DNA of 64,000 nt from Adlercreutzia hattorii (lineage in GTDB: Bacteria; Actinomycetota; Coriobacteriia; Coriobacteriales; Eggerthellaceae), in contig NZ_AP022829.1 in assembly GCF_011405655.1 (NCBI RefSeq), positions 1,101,001 to 1,165,000 of the forward strand, in the 5' to 3' direction. The notes under the pieces were generated by a model, which saw only the letters and a list, made by a program, of their open reading frames with translations, searched no databases and was not told the origin of the DNA. The position numbers and the translations under genes were made by a program. This document shows, in pieces, positions 1-7,423 of this stretch (positions are counted from its first letter, which is position 1; the number at the start of each line of letters is the position of its first letter).

Positions 1-273
1 GATGGGCATGAGGTGGGTGCGCAGCGGGTTCCCCTCGCCGAGCACGCCCACGAACATGACCACGGTGAACAACAGGAAGGCCAAAGCGCAGCGCTGCATG
101 AGCGGCTGGAAGTAGGACCAGGCCTCGCCGCGCACGCCGGCGGACACGCCCCAGAAGTACAGGGCCACGAGCGCCACAGCGCAGACATAGAACGGGACGG
201 GGTGCTTCTTCAAGGGTTTCGCACAGGCCCAGACAAGGGCAAAGGACACAACGAGGGCTACGATAAATCGCAT
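1..273 (-). CDS. Membrane protein, ferric reductase-like transmembrane family (3' end outside window)
   Basis: The minus strand reads from an ATG at 273 as 91 codons without a stop up to the window edge, so only the N-terminal part is present. The translation begins MRFIVALVVSFALVW and has three hydrophobic stretches (about residues 3-17, 25-42 and 58-77), separated by short basic loops with a KPLKKHP motif. The end of the visible part (NPLRTHLMPI) resembles the start of the heme-binding core of ferric reductase-like (MsrQ/YedZ-like) membrane proteins, which pass electrons to periplasmic flavoproteins. The heme histidines would lie outside the window, so the family call is tentative. It is divergent from the molybdoenzyme operon. 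Confidence 0.55.
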   Translation of the reverse strand, partial: MRFIVALVVSFALVWACAKPLKKHPVPFYVCAVALVALYFWGVSAGVRGEAWSYFQPLMQRCALAFLLFTVVMFVGVLGEGNPLRTHLMPI

Positions 274-644
274 GATGACTCCTTCAATTCAGATAGACCG
301 ATTGCAACGACTATCTCCCTCTGCTCGATAAGGTACCACAGGAGGAATTATCCGGCAACGAGAATTGTTTGAGCGGTCTTAGTCTTGAGAAATACGCTTG
401 GAAATCTAGAATACACCAATAGGACACTATTACAGCAGAGAGAAGATGCGAAAGAGAGAGTAATTACTTGCAATATTGGGCATCAATAGTAGTTGACTGT
501 CCTAGATTTGCATGATAGTATGGGCGCTGTAACCGTCATACAAGTTTAGGACGGTTGCACCTATGCATGGGTCGTACTGGAGAAAAGAGGGGAAACGACC
601 TTGCCGAGGGAGCTTTCCCTGCGATCGGAAGAGGAGGGTCATGT
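274..644. other. Divergent intergenic region, no gene
   Basis: This 371-base AT-rich gap separates the leftward membrane protein gene from the rightward molybdoenzyme gene. No convincing ORF is present on either strand. It contains the promoter listed separately, a short dyad AACCGTC (531-537) / GACGGTT (550-556) just downstream of it, and a wider dyad AAATCTAG (402-409) / CTAGATTT (502-509). The dyads could be regulator sites. Nothing in the sequence names the regulator. Confidence 0.6.
493..521 (+). promoter_or_regulatory. Predicted sigma70-type promoter of the molybdoenzyme operon
   Basis: TTGACT (493-498) and TAGTAT (516-521) are separated by 17 bases, a good match to the housekeeping consensus. 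Transcription would start near 528 and give a leader of about 115 bases that contains the AACCGTC/GACGGTT dyad. This is seen directly in sequence; activity is inferred. Confidence 0.6.
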
Positions 645-3299
645 ATGAGTAATGAACTGACTCGACGCAGCTTCGTCAAGTGGGGCACTGCCACTGCGGG
701 CGCCACGGCGCTGGCAGGGCTTACCTCCTGCGCTCCCGCAAAGGAAGAGGAGCTTTCGGAGACGGGCGGCACAACCCAGGATTTCGGTTATCCCGGCGAG
801 AAGGGCAACGGGCAGTGGCTCACGGGGGCCTGCATGAACAACTGCAGCTGCGAGCACTCGCGCTGCCTTCTGCGGGTGTACGTGGAGGACGGCGTTCCAC
901 TGCGTATCCGTACCGACGAGGAGGAAGACTCCATTGAGGTTCCCCAGCGCCGAGCCTGCCCGCGCGGCCGCGCCCAGATCAGCAACATGACCTCCCCGGC
1001 GCGCATCAAGTATCCCATGAAGCGCAAGGGTTGGAGCCCCGACGCCCCCAATGGCGAGATGCGCGGTCGTGATGAGTGGGAGCGCATCAGTTGGGACGAA
1101 GCGCTCGACTATATTGCCGCGGAGATGCAGAAGGCCTACGATAATTGGGGCCCGAAATCGATCCTCGCTGCCGCCTATAGTGATATCGGCGAGGAATACT
1201 TCGATCCCATTGTGTGCCTGCTGAACGCCAAGGGTGGCGCGGTACATCATGACTTGGGCACGGTGTCGCTGGGCTCGTGGCCCTGTGTGGAGCTGTTCAT
1301 GACTGGCAGCATCTTCGAGGCTCCTGATGCCTTGAGCCTCGCCGAAAGCCAGCTGCACTTCCATTTCGGCAACAACTGGGCGGCGAACAAGGCCGGCAAC
1401 ACATCGCTTCAACTGAATTACGCCAAGGAACAGGGCGGCAGGCTTGTCATCATCGACCCGTGGCTCAACCAGACGGCTGCCGCCATCGCCGATGAGTGGG
1501 TGCCCATTCTGCCCGGTACCGATACGGCGTTCTGCCTCGGTATGATGTACCACCAGGTGGAGAACAACCTGCAAAACCAGGAGTTTCTGGACACCTACTG
1601 CGTGGGGTTCGATGCCGAGCATATGCCCGAGGGGGCGGACCCCAAGGAGAACTTCAAGGACTACCTGCTGGGCACCTACGACGGTGAGCCGAAGACGCCG
1701 GAATGGGCCGAGGCTATCTGCGGTGTACCTGCGGCCACTACGCGCCGTCTCGCCGAGGAGATCGCTAAAACCGAGAAGGTCGATTTCTTCGCTGGTCAGT
1801 CCACCACCAAGATTCCCGCTGGCGAGATGTTCGGTCAGGCTTTCTACACCTTGGCCTTCATGCACGGCGTGGGAACCCCGGGCAACTATGTGGGATGGCT
1901 CGGTATGCACGAGCACGGCTATTCCACTACACCCTACTGCTTCGCGGGGGATGCCTCCAACGGTGCCGGCAAGAACCCTGTCAACCCGCTGGCTCCCCCG
2001 GTCATCGTGCTTGTGCCCAATTGGGCTGAAATTACCGACAAAGACTCCTGGGAAAAGGTGGACTACACCGAGTGCTGGCAGTCCATTCTCGACGGGGCCT
2101 ACGGACGCGACACCTGGCCCGGCGGCAAGAAGCCCCTTGACATCCACGTCATCTACACGGGCGGCTACGAGAACAGTCTGAACTCGCTGCCCAACGCGAA
2201 TGCCGGCATCAAGGTCTTCCGCAAAGTCGATTTCGTGTGGGGCGCCGCGCCCTTCTTCGATGCCTCGCGCCAATACTGCGACATTGTGCTGCCCGTGGCA
2301 ACGTGGTGGGAGAAGGGCAACATAGCCTGGAGCGTGAATGCCGAGACGGTGTACTGGGCCGACCGCATTATGGAGCCGCTGTACGAGGCGCGCCCTGAGA
2401 CCGAGATCGCCGAAGAGCTGGCGAGCCGCCTCGGCCTCGATCCGAAGGCCGTAAACACCATGACCGACGCCGAGCGCACCTACTATTCCTTCGCCGGCGC
2501 CATCAAGATGACCGACCAGGCAACGGCAGCATACGAGCCGCTGTTCACCATCACCCAGGAAGACATTAACGCCCTGGGCGTGGAGGGCGAACCGCAACAA
2601 GGCAGCATCACCATCGCCGAGTTCAAGGAAAAGGGCTGCTATAAGACCCAGCGATCCAAGGGGGACGCGCTCACCTATCGGCCGTTCGAGGCATTCATCG
2701 CTGATCCGGTAGCCAATCCCGCTGCCACGGCATCGGGCAAGTTCGAGATTTACAGCGCGACGCTCTCGGCAGTTGTAAGTTCGCTGGGCTATTCCGCCAT
2801 TCCGCCCGTCGCGAAGTGGCAGATCGGCGACCCCGAGCAGGGTGCTGGTACTCAGACCGACGCCTATCCGCTGCTGCTGTGGACGCCGCACTCCCTGCGT
2901 CGCTCCCATACGGTGAACGACAACGTTGTCTCGCTGCGCGAGGCATTCCCCCAAGAGTGCTTCATGAGTACCGTGGATGCCGAGGCCCGGGGCATCAAGA
3001 GTGGGGACACAGTGTTGATGACGAGCCCCTACGGCAAAGTGCTGCGCCCGGCCAAGGTGCTGCCCACCATTGTGCCCGGTGCCGTGGCGCTGCAGGACGG
3101 CGCCTGGATTCGCATCGACGAGGAGACGGGCATCGATTTGGGTGGCGATCCGAATATTCTTCAGGCGCCGAAGGCGTCGGGGCAAGCCTCCCAGTCGTGG
3201 ACGGGCACGCTCGTGCAGGTGGAGAAATACGATGGGCCGCTGACACTTAAGCCCGACAAGGACATGCCTATAGTTATGCCTGTAGGCATTGAGGAATAG
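645..3299 (+). CDS. Molybdopterin-dependent oxidoreductase, DMSO reductase family catalytic subunit (Tat-exported)
   Basis: This 884-residue protein starts at ATG 645, chosen because GAGGAGGG lies at 631-638 and the Tat motif RRSFVKW follows at residues 7-13. The signal region ends in a possible lipobox (LTSC, Cys29). Cysteines at 63, 67, 74 and 105 (with a further Cys69) form the expected N-terminal [4Fe-4S] site of the family. The C-terminal part (about 730-870) is the molybdopterin dinucleotide-binding domain. It should reduce or oxidise a small substrate outside the membrane, using electrons exchanged through the next gene products. The metal-ligating residue is not obvious, so the substrate (sulfoxide, N-oxide, other organic compound) cannot be predicted. 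It heads a four-gene operon. Confidence 0.9.
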   Translation: MSNELTRRSFVKWGTATAGATALAGLTSCAPAKEEELSETGGTTQDFGYPGEKGNGQWLTGACMNNCSCEHSRCLLRVYVEDGVPLRIRTDEEEDSIEVPQRRACPRGRAQISNMTSPARIKYPMKRKGWSPDAPNGEMRGRDEWERISWDEALDYIAAEMQKAYDNWGPKSILAAAYSDIGEEYFDPIVCLLNAKGGAVHHDLGTVSLGSWPCVELFMTGSIFEAPDALSLAESQLHFHFGNNWAANKAGNTSLQLNYAKEQGGRLVIIDPWLNQTAAAIADEWVPILPGTDTAFCLGMMYHQVENNLQNQEFLDTYCVGFDAEHMPEGADPKENFKDYLLGTYDGEPKTPEWAEAICGVPAATTRRLAEEIAKTEKVDFFAGQSTTKIPAGEMFGQAFYTLAFMHGVGTPGNYVGWLGMHEHGYSTTPYCFAGDASNGAGKNPVNPLAPPVIVLVPNWAEITDKDSWEKVDYTECWQSILDGAYGRDTWPGGKKPLDIHVIYTGGYENSLNSLPNANAGIKVFRKVDFVWGAAPFFDASRQYCDIVLPVATWWEKGNIAWSVNAETVYWADRIMEPLYEARPETEIAEELASRLGLDPKAVNTMTDAERTYYSFAGAIKMTDQATAAYEPLFTITQEDINALGVEGEPQQGSITIAEFKEKGCYKTQRSKGDALTYRPFEAFIADPVANPAATASGKFEIYSATLSAVVSSLGYSAIPPVAKWQIGDPEQGAGTQTDAYPLLLWTPHSLRRSHTVNDNVVSLREAFPQECFMSTVDAEARGIKSGDTVLMTSPYGKVLRPAKVLPTIVPGAVALQDGAWIRIDEETGIDLGGDPNILQAPKASGQASQSWTGTLVQVEKYDGPLTLKPDKDMPIVMPVGIEE

Positions 3300-3309
3300 G
3301 GGGCGCATC

Positions 3310-3936
3310 ATGACTCAATACGCATTTCATTTGGATGGTGGCAAGTGCACTGGTTGTAAGACGTGCCAGGTTGCATGCAAGGAAACGTATAAGTTGCCAG
3401 TGAGCAACCTCTACCGCAAGGTGTACAACTACCAAGGTGGCTCATGGAAACCCACTGAAGCTGGCCACTATGTACCCGACGGTGTGTTCGGTTATTTTGT
3501 GTCTCTGGCCTGCAACCACTGCTCGAGCCCGGCCTGCGTGGCGAACTGCCCCACCGGTGCCATGCAGAAGGACGAGGAGACCGGCATCGTTTGGACCGAT
3601 CACGACGTGTGCATCGGCTGCAAGACCTGCGAGACCGCTTGCCCCTATGGCGCGCCGACCTACGGCGAGGAAGAGGGCTACATGTTGAAATGCGACATGT
3701 GCCGCGGCGAAGTGGCCGCGGGCGGCAAGCCTATCTGCGTAACCGGCTGTCCCATGCGCGCGCTGGACTTCGGCACTCGCGAGGAGATGATCGAGAAGTA
3801 CGGCGAGGGAGATGTTGAGGTGGAGCCGCTGCCTGCCGACACCACGGGCCCCAACCTGATCCTGACGCCTCATCGCGACGCTCAGAAGTCGGGATCGGGC
3901 ACTGGCTCAGTGGTCAATCTCGAGGAAGAGCTGTAG
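3310..3936 (+). CDS. Four-cluster ferredoxin subunit (DmsB/NrfC-like)
   Basis: The product has 208 residues and starts at ATG 3310, ten bases after the catalytic gene. Four cysteine groups are visible, beginning with C13, C16, C19 and C23, then a CNHCSSPAC group, a CIGCKTCETAC group and a CDMC...CVTGC group, enough for four [4Fe-4S] clusters. Proteins of this family pass electrons between a quinol-oxidising membrane anchor and the molybdenum catalytic subunit. It has no signal peptide, which is normal for a subunit exported with its Tat-bearing partner. A longer in-frame start at 3289 would overlap the upstream stop and has no better ribosome site. Confidence 0.92.
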   Translation: MTQYAFHLDGGKCTGCKTCQVACKETYKLPVSNLYRKVYNYQGGSWKPTEAGHYVPDGVFGYFVSLACNHCSSPACVANCPTGAMQKDEETGIVWTDHDVCIGCKTCETACPYGAPTYGEEEGYMLKCDMCRGEVAAGGKPICVTGCPMRALDFGTREEMIEKYGEGDVEVEPLPADTTGPNLILTPHRDAQKSGSGTGSVVNLEEEL

Positions 3937-4092
3937 CGGTTTCCGGGAAGATACTCGCTCGGTGCGAGAGGACTGCGAGGGGCGCAGATCGCTGCGCGAA
4001 GCAGTAACCGTTGCGGCAGGATCTGTGCCCCTTTCATGAATCTTTCCAATACCGAGAAGAATGCTTTCCAACCCTGTATAATCCCACGTTAA

Positions 4093-4158
4093 GGCGGGCA
4101 CCGGACAGATTCACCCCCCTCCCTCCCGATTTGCCCGGTGCCCCGCCCTTTCTTTTTT
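4093..4158 (+). terminator. Hairpin with T-tract between the ferredoxin and chaperone genes
   Basis: GGCGGGCACCGG (4093-4104) pairs with CCGGTGCCCCGCC (4135-4147) with one bulged C, and is followed by CTTTCTTTTTT (4148-4158). This has the form of an intrinsic terminator inside what otherwise looks like one operon. It ends only about 13 bases before the chaperone start, so it could set the ratio of enzyme subunits to chaperone and anchor. The roughly 30-base loop is long for a terminator. Confidence 0.6.
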
Positions 4159-4170
4159 CCGAGGTGCCCC

Positions 4171-4935
4171 ATGAACACTCCTTTTGATTCCGATACGCTG
4201 GCTGCGGCCGAGGTCTGCTTTGCTGTCGCCTCGCAGTTGCTGTACCTTGAGCCGGAGATCGCGCCGGTGGCCGAGCAGGTCGCAAGCCGTCAGTTCGCGA
4301 GCGCTCCCTTTGGCGAAGGTAACGACGATGAGCGGCAGGGCCTGCATCTTCTTGACGGGTGGTGTGCAGTCGCCCTGAACGCATCCGAGGTGCCCGAGGA
4401 GGCAAGCGCCGACGAAGCGGCCGCGCGTCTCGTGGAAAGCCCCGCATTCGCCGAAGCCGTGGCTGAATTGCGCCGCGAATGGCTGCGCCTGTTTGTCGGC
4501 CTGGGCACGCCCGAGGCGTCGTGCTTAGAGTCGTTCTACGTGGAGCCCAACAGCCATATGTTCGGTAAGAACGTCATCGCCGTGCGCGAGGCCTATCGCC
4601 GCCATGGCCTTGAGATTGAGCGACTGCACCGCGAGCCTGATGACCATCTAGGCCTCATGCTGGGCTTTCTCTCGCGCCTGATGGCCGAGGAGCGCGAGGC
4701 CGTCGAGGCCGGCGATATGCAGCAGGGCGCTGCACTCGCTGACGAGCAGGACGCGTTCCTGACCGAGCATGTCCTTCCCTGGCTGGCTCCGTGGCGCTAT
4801 GCTGTCGAGAAATACGCGCGCACCGATTACTACCGTGGTGTCGGAGCGTTCGTTTTCGGCCTGATTGCCTGTTATGCCGAGCGTTTCGGCATTCGCTTCG
4901 ACGGAAAGGCCAGCGCGTTCAAGCGGAGGAAGTAG
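4171..4935 (+). CDS. TorD/DmsD-type molybdoenzyme maturation chaperone
   Basis: This 254-residue, largely alpha-helical acidic protein starts at ATG 4171, preceded by GAGGTG. The pattern LRREWLRLFVGLGTPEA followed by ESFY is typical of the TorD/DmsD (NarJ-like) family, whose members bind the Tat signal of a molybdoenzyme and hold it until cofactor insertion. Its place between the ferredoxin and the membrane anchor of a DMSO reductase-type operon supports a dedicated role for the 645-3299 enzyme. An upstream in-frame ATG at 4138 lies inside the terminator hairpin and is unlikely to be used. Confidence 0.85.
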   Translation: MNTPFDSDTLAAAEVCFAVASQLLYLEPEIAPVAEQVASRQFASAPFGEGNDDERQGLHLLDGWCAVALNASEVPEEASADEAAARLVESPAFAEAVAELRREWLRLFVGLGTPEASCLESFYVEPNSHMFGKNVIAVREAYRRHGLEIERLHREPDDHLGLMLGFLSRLMAEEREAVEAGDMQQGAALADEQDAFLTEHVLPWLAPWRYAVEKYARTDYYRGVGAFVFGLIACYAERFGIRFDGKASAFKRRK

Positions 4936-4962
4936 CGTCGGTGCCTTTGAGGGGAGGCGCGT

Positions 4963-5841
4963 ATGTTGGGGACGTTCGTGGTGCTGTACCTGTTTCTAGG
5001 CGGATGCGGGGCTGCCGCGCTGTTCGTGACGGCTGTATGGTCGCTGCTGTTCCATCGCACGGAAACGCGCACCTTCCAGCAGAGCCGCGCCTTCTGGGAT
5101 CTGGCGGGGAAGCTTTACCTCGCTAGTTTCGGGCTTCTGGCTCTTTCGGCATTCTGCCTGCTTCTTGATCTTGGTAGCCCCCACCGCTTCTTCCTGTTGT
5201 TCCTGCGCCCGACGGCATCGCTGCTGTCGGCGGGCTCGTTCGTGCTGTTGGCGGCACTGCTCGCCTCAGGCTGCTTGGCAGCGGTTCATGCTCTCGGCTG
5301 GCCTGCGCCCTCATGGGCGCGCAAGGGGTTGGAAGCGCTTTGTGCGGTGCTGGCGACGGTGCTGATGGTATATACCGGCCTGTACCTGGCGTGGATGGAA
5401 GCCGTGCCCCTTTGGAGCAATGGGGCGCTCCCGGCTTTGTTCGCGCTCTCGTCGCTCTCTTCGGGAATGGCTGCAGTGCTTCTCGCGGCGCCTTTTGTGC
5501 GCGATTGGGCACTTTTGTCCGGCTGGATAGGCGGCTTGCACCGGGCGCATCTGGTGGTCCTGGGACTCGAGTTTCTGGCGCTTGTCGTCTTTCTCGCCCT
5601 GGCCGCGATAAACCCATTCGCCGGTCCGGGCCTCGCGCAGCTTGTTTCGCCCGATGGCCAAGCCCCCTGGTTCTTCGCGGGGTTCGTACTGGGCGGCATC
5701 ATCGTTCCCTTCGCCGCTGAAACGCTGCGCCCCTTCACGGGCCGTGTCGCGCCCGTGGCCGCATCCGAGGTGCTCTGCCTCTTCGGAGGACTGATTCTAC
5801 GGTTCTGCCTGGTGCTGGCCGGAAGTCACTGGCTCGGGTGA
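4963..5841 (+). CDS. NrfD/DmsC-type membrane anchor, quinol-interacting
   Basis: This is a 292-residue protein with about eight or nine hydrophobic segments and an N-terminus (YLFLGGCGAAALF) like the first helix of the NrfD/PsrC family. Such subunits sit in the membrane and exchange electrons between menaquinol and the ferredoxin partner. It follows the chaperone by 27 bases and has GGGGAGG before ATG 4963. It completes a standard catalytic, Fe-S, chaperone and anchor set. NrfD fits better than classical DmsC by length and first-helix motif, but the two are hard to separate by eye. Confidence 0.82.
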   Translation: MLGTFVVLYLFLGGCGAAALFVTAVWSLLFHRTETRTFQQSRAFWDLAGKLYLASFGLLALSAFCLLLDLGSPHRFFLLFLRPTASLLSAGSFVLLAALLASGCLAAVHALGWPAPSWARKGLEALCAVLATVLMVYTGLYLAWMEAVPLWSNGALPALFALSSLSSGMAAVLLAAPFVRDWALLSGWIGGLHRAHLVVLGLEFLALVVFLALAAINPFAGPGLAQLVSPDGQAPWFFAGFVLGGIIVPFAAETLRPFTGRVAPVAASEVLCLFGGLILRFCLVLAGSHWLG

Positions 5842-5909
5842 TACAATGCGAGCCGATGTGAAACCGACGCGCCCGATGGGCGCGCAAGCAGGAAGGCACA
5901 GGAGAGCCC

Positions 5910-6296
5910 ATGGCCCTGTTCGAGATAGACGAATCAAGCGGACTACCCGTTTGGGTGCAGCTGCGCAACCGGTTCGTGTATCTCATCAAGACGGGCCACT
6001 ACCAGCCGGGCGACCAGCTGCCCAGCGTGCGCACCCTGGCCGCCGAGGCCGCCATCAACTACAACACCGTGAGCAAGGTGTACGTCAATTTGGAAAGCGA
6101 CGGCTACGTCGAGTCCGTGCGCGGCCGGGGCGTGTTCGTGCGCGACATCGGCGGGAAGGCCGATGACGTGCGTTCCATCGCCGACACCGAGATCGAGGGC
6201 TGCATCCGGCGCTGTCTGGCCCTGGGAATGACCATAGACGAGGTCACCCTGCGCATGATGGACGTGGCCCACCGTTTGAAGGACGAAAAGTCCTGA
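5910..6296 (+). CDS. GntR family transcriptional regulator, YtrA-like
   Basis: The protein has 128 residues with an N-terminal winged helix-turn-helix: LPVWVQLRNRF, then PGDQLPSVRTLAAEAAINYNTVSKVYVNLESDGYVE, the classic GntR recognition region. The short all-helical C-terminus without a large effector domain is typical of the YtrA subfamily, which often controls a neighbouring transporter or membrane stress protein. It has AGGAGAG before ATG 5910. It lies 69 bases after the anchor gene and 22 bases before the stomatin-like gene, so it probably forms an operon with the latter. Confidence 0.88.
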   Translation: MALFEIDESSGLPVWVQLRNRFVYLIKTGHYQPGDQLPSVRTLAAEAAINYNTVSKVYVNLESDGYVESVRGRGVFVRDIGGKADDVRSIADTEIEGCIRRCLALGMTIDEVTLRMMDVAHRLKDEKS

Positions 6297-6318
6297 TCCT
6301 CGAAGAGGGGAGAGTTCC

Positions 6319-7278
6319 ATGCTAAACCGCACTGCGAAGACCGAGCGCGAGGGCCGCACCCGTCGCGCCGCCGGCATCGAGAAATACAATTCTAACGTCG
6401 ACCGTCGCACCTCCCAAAACGGGCCGCTTATTTTCTCGGCCTTCATCGCTGTGGTGGTGTTCTCCTGCGTGTTCGTGGGCGGGTTCGCGCTGATGGGGGA
6501 ATTCAACGTCTGGTGGCTTTTGGGCGCGCTGGTAGTGGCCTGGGCTGCCACCATGTGCGTGCACATCGCCATGCAGTGGGAGAAGGTGGTCATCTTCCGC
6601 TTCGGCAAGTTCGACCGCATGGCGGGGCCTGGGTTGTATTTCACCATTCCCTTCATTGAACAGACGGCGCTCAAGGCCGATCAGCGCATCATGGTCACCG
6701 GCTTCGGCGCCGAGGAGACCTTGACGAGCGATCTTGTGCCCATCAATGTGGACGCCGTGCTGTTCTGGATGGTGTGGGACGCGAAGAAGGCGTGCCTGGA
6801 GGTGGAGAACTACTACAACTCCGTGTCGCTGGCGGCCCAGACGGCCCTGCGCGATGCCATCGGACGAGCGAGCGTGTCGGAGGTGGCTATCCGCCGCAAC
6901 CAGCTCGACCAGGAGCTGCAGGAGGTCATCGAAGAGCGCACGAGCGTGTGGGGCATCACCGTCATGTCCGTGGAGATTCGCGACATCGTTATCCCGCAGG
7001 AGCTGCAGGAGGCCATGTCCGCCGAGGCCCAGGCCGAGCGCGAGAAGAACGCCCGCATGGTGTTGGCCGAGGTTGAGAAGGACATCTCCTCGATGCTGGT
7101 GGACGCCGCCAATGTGTACGACGAGAACGAGTTGGCGGTGCGGCTGCGTACCATGCACCTGCTGTACGAGTCGGTGAAGAACTCCGGCGGCACGGTGGTC
7201 ATTCCGAGCGCCTATTCCGAGGGCTTCGCCGACGCCGGCCTCGACCGCGCTCCGGACAGTCTGAAGAGCGGAAAATAG
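6319..7278 (+). CDS. SPFH/band 7 (stomatin or slipin-like) membrane protein
   Basis: This 319-residue protein has two adjacent hydrophobic segments at about residues 35-80, then a band 7 domain (about 80-250: KVVIFRFGKFDRMAGPG, VDAVLFWMVWD) and an alanine/glutamate-rich coiled-coil stretch (EAQAEREKNARM) typical of slipins. These proteins oligomerise in the membrane and organise partner proteins or proteases. GAGGGGAGAG precedes ATG 6319. No NfeD partner gene is adjacent, which is a common companion elsewhere. The pairing with a YtrA-type regulator suggests it responds to envelope stress or a small ligand; that is inference. Confidence 0.88.
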   Translation: MLNRTAKTEREGRTRRAAGIEKYNSNVDRRTSQNGPLIFSAFIAVVVFSCVFVGGFALMGEFNVWWLLGALVVAWAATMCVHIAMQWEKVVIFRFGKFDRMAGPGLYFTIPFIEQTALKADQRIMVTGFGAEETLTSDLVPINVDAVLFWMVWDAKKACLEVENYYNSVSLAAQTALRDAIGRASVSEVAIRRNQLDQELQEVIEERTSVWGITVMSVEIRDIVIPQELQEAMSAEAQAEREKNARMVLAEVEKDISSMLVDAANVYDENELAVRLRTMHLLYESVKNSGGTVVIPSAYSEGFADAGLDRAPDSLKSGK

Positions 7279-7312
7279 AACGTTCGAAACCGGCTGTCTC
7301 CCGCGGTCGGGA

Positions 7313-7405
7313 GGGCAGACCAAGGTCTGCCCCTACGGGGTGTTGTGATAGGTTGTTCTGCGTTGCGCGAGCCTTCTATCCGTAGGGGCGGACCTTGGTC
7401 CGCCC
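7313..7405. repeat. Facing pair of palindromic repeat units between convergent genes
   Basis: Two related units face each other: 7313-7338 (GGGCAGACCAAGGTCTGCCC then CTACGG) and 7380-7405 (CCGTAG then GGGCGGACCTTGGTCCGCCC, sharing one G). Each is itself palindromic, and together they form a 26-base-arm inverted repeat with a 41-base spacer. It lies between the convergent stomatin-like and asnB genes, a typical site for REP-like elements that also act as bidirectional terminators. A third copy lies at 53513-53538. Confidence 0.75.
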
Positions 7406-7423
7406 TTGAAGCGTGGGAGGCAT

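Noticed and set aside
13-372. A 119-codon plus-strand frame at the window start
   Set aside because: It lies opposite a hydrophobic protein reading with a proper start at 273 and has no protein-like composition.
639-3311. An 890-codon open frame on the minus strand opposite the molybdoenzyme gene
   Set aside because: It mirrors a clear Tat molybdoenzyme codon for codon, has no family motif, and arises from high GC codon use on the other strand.
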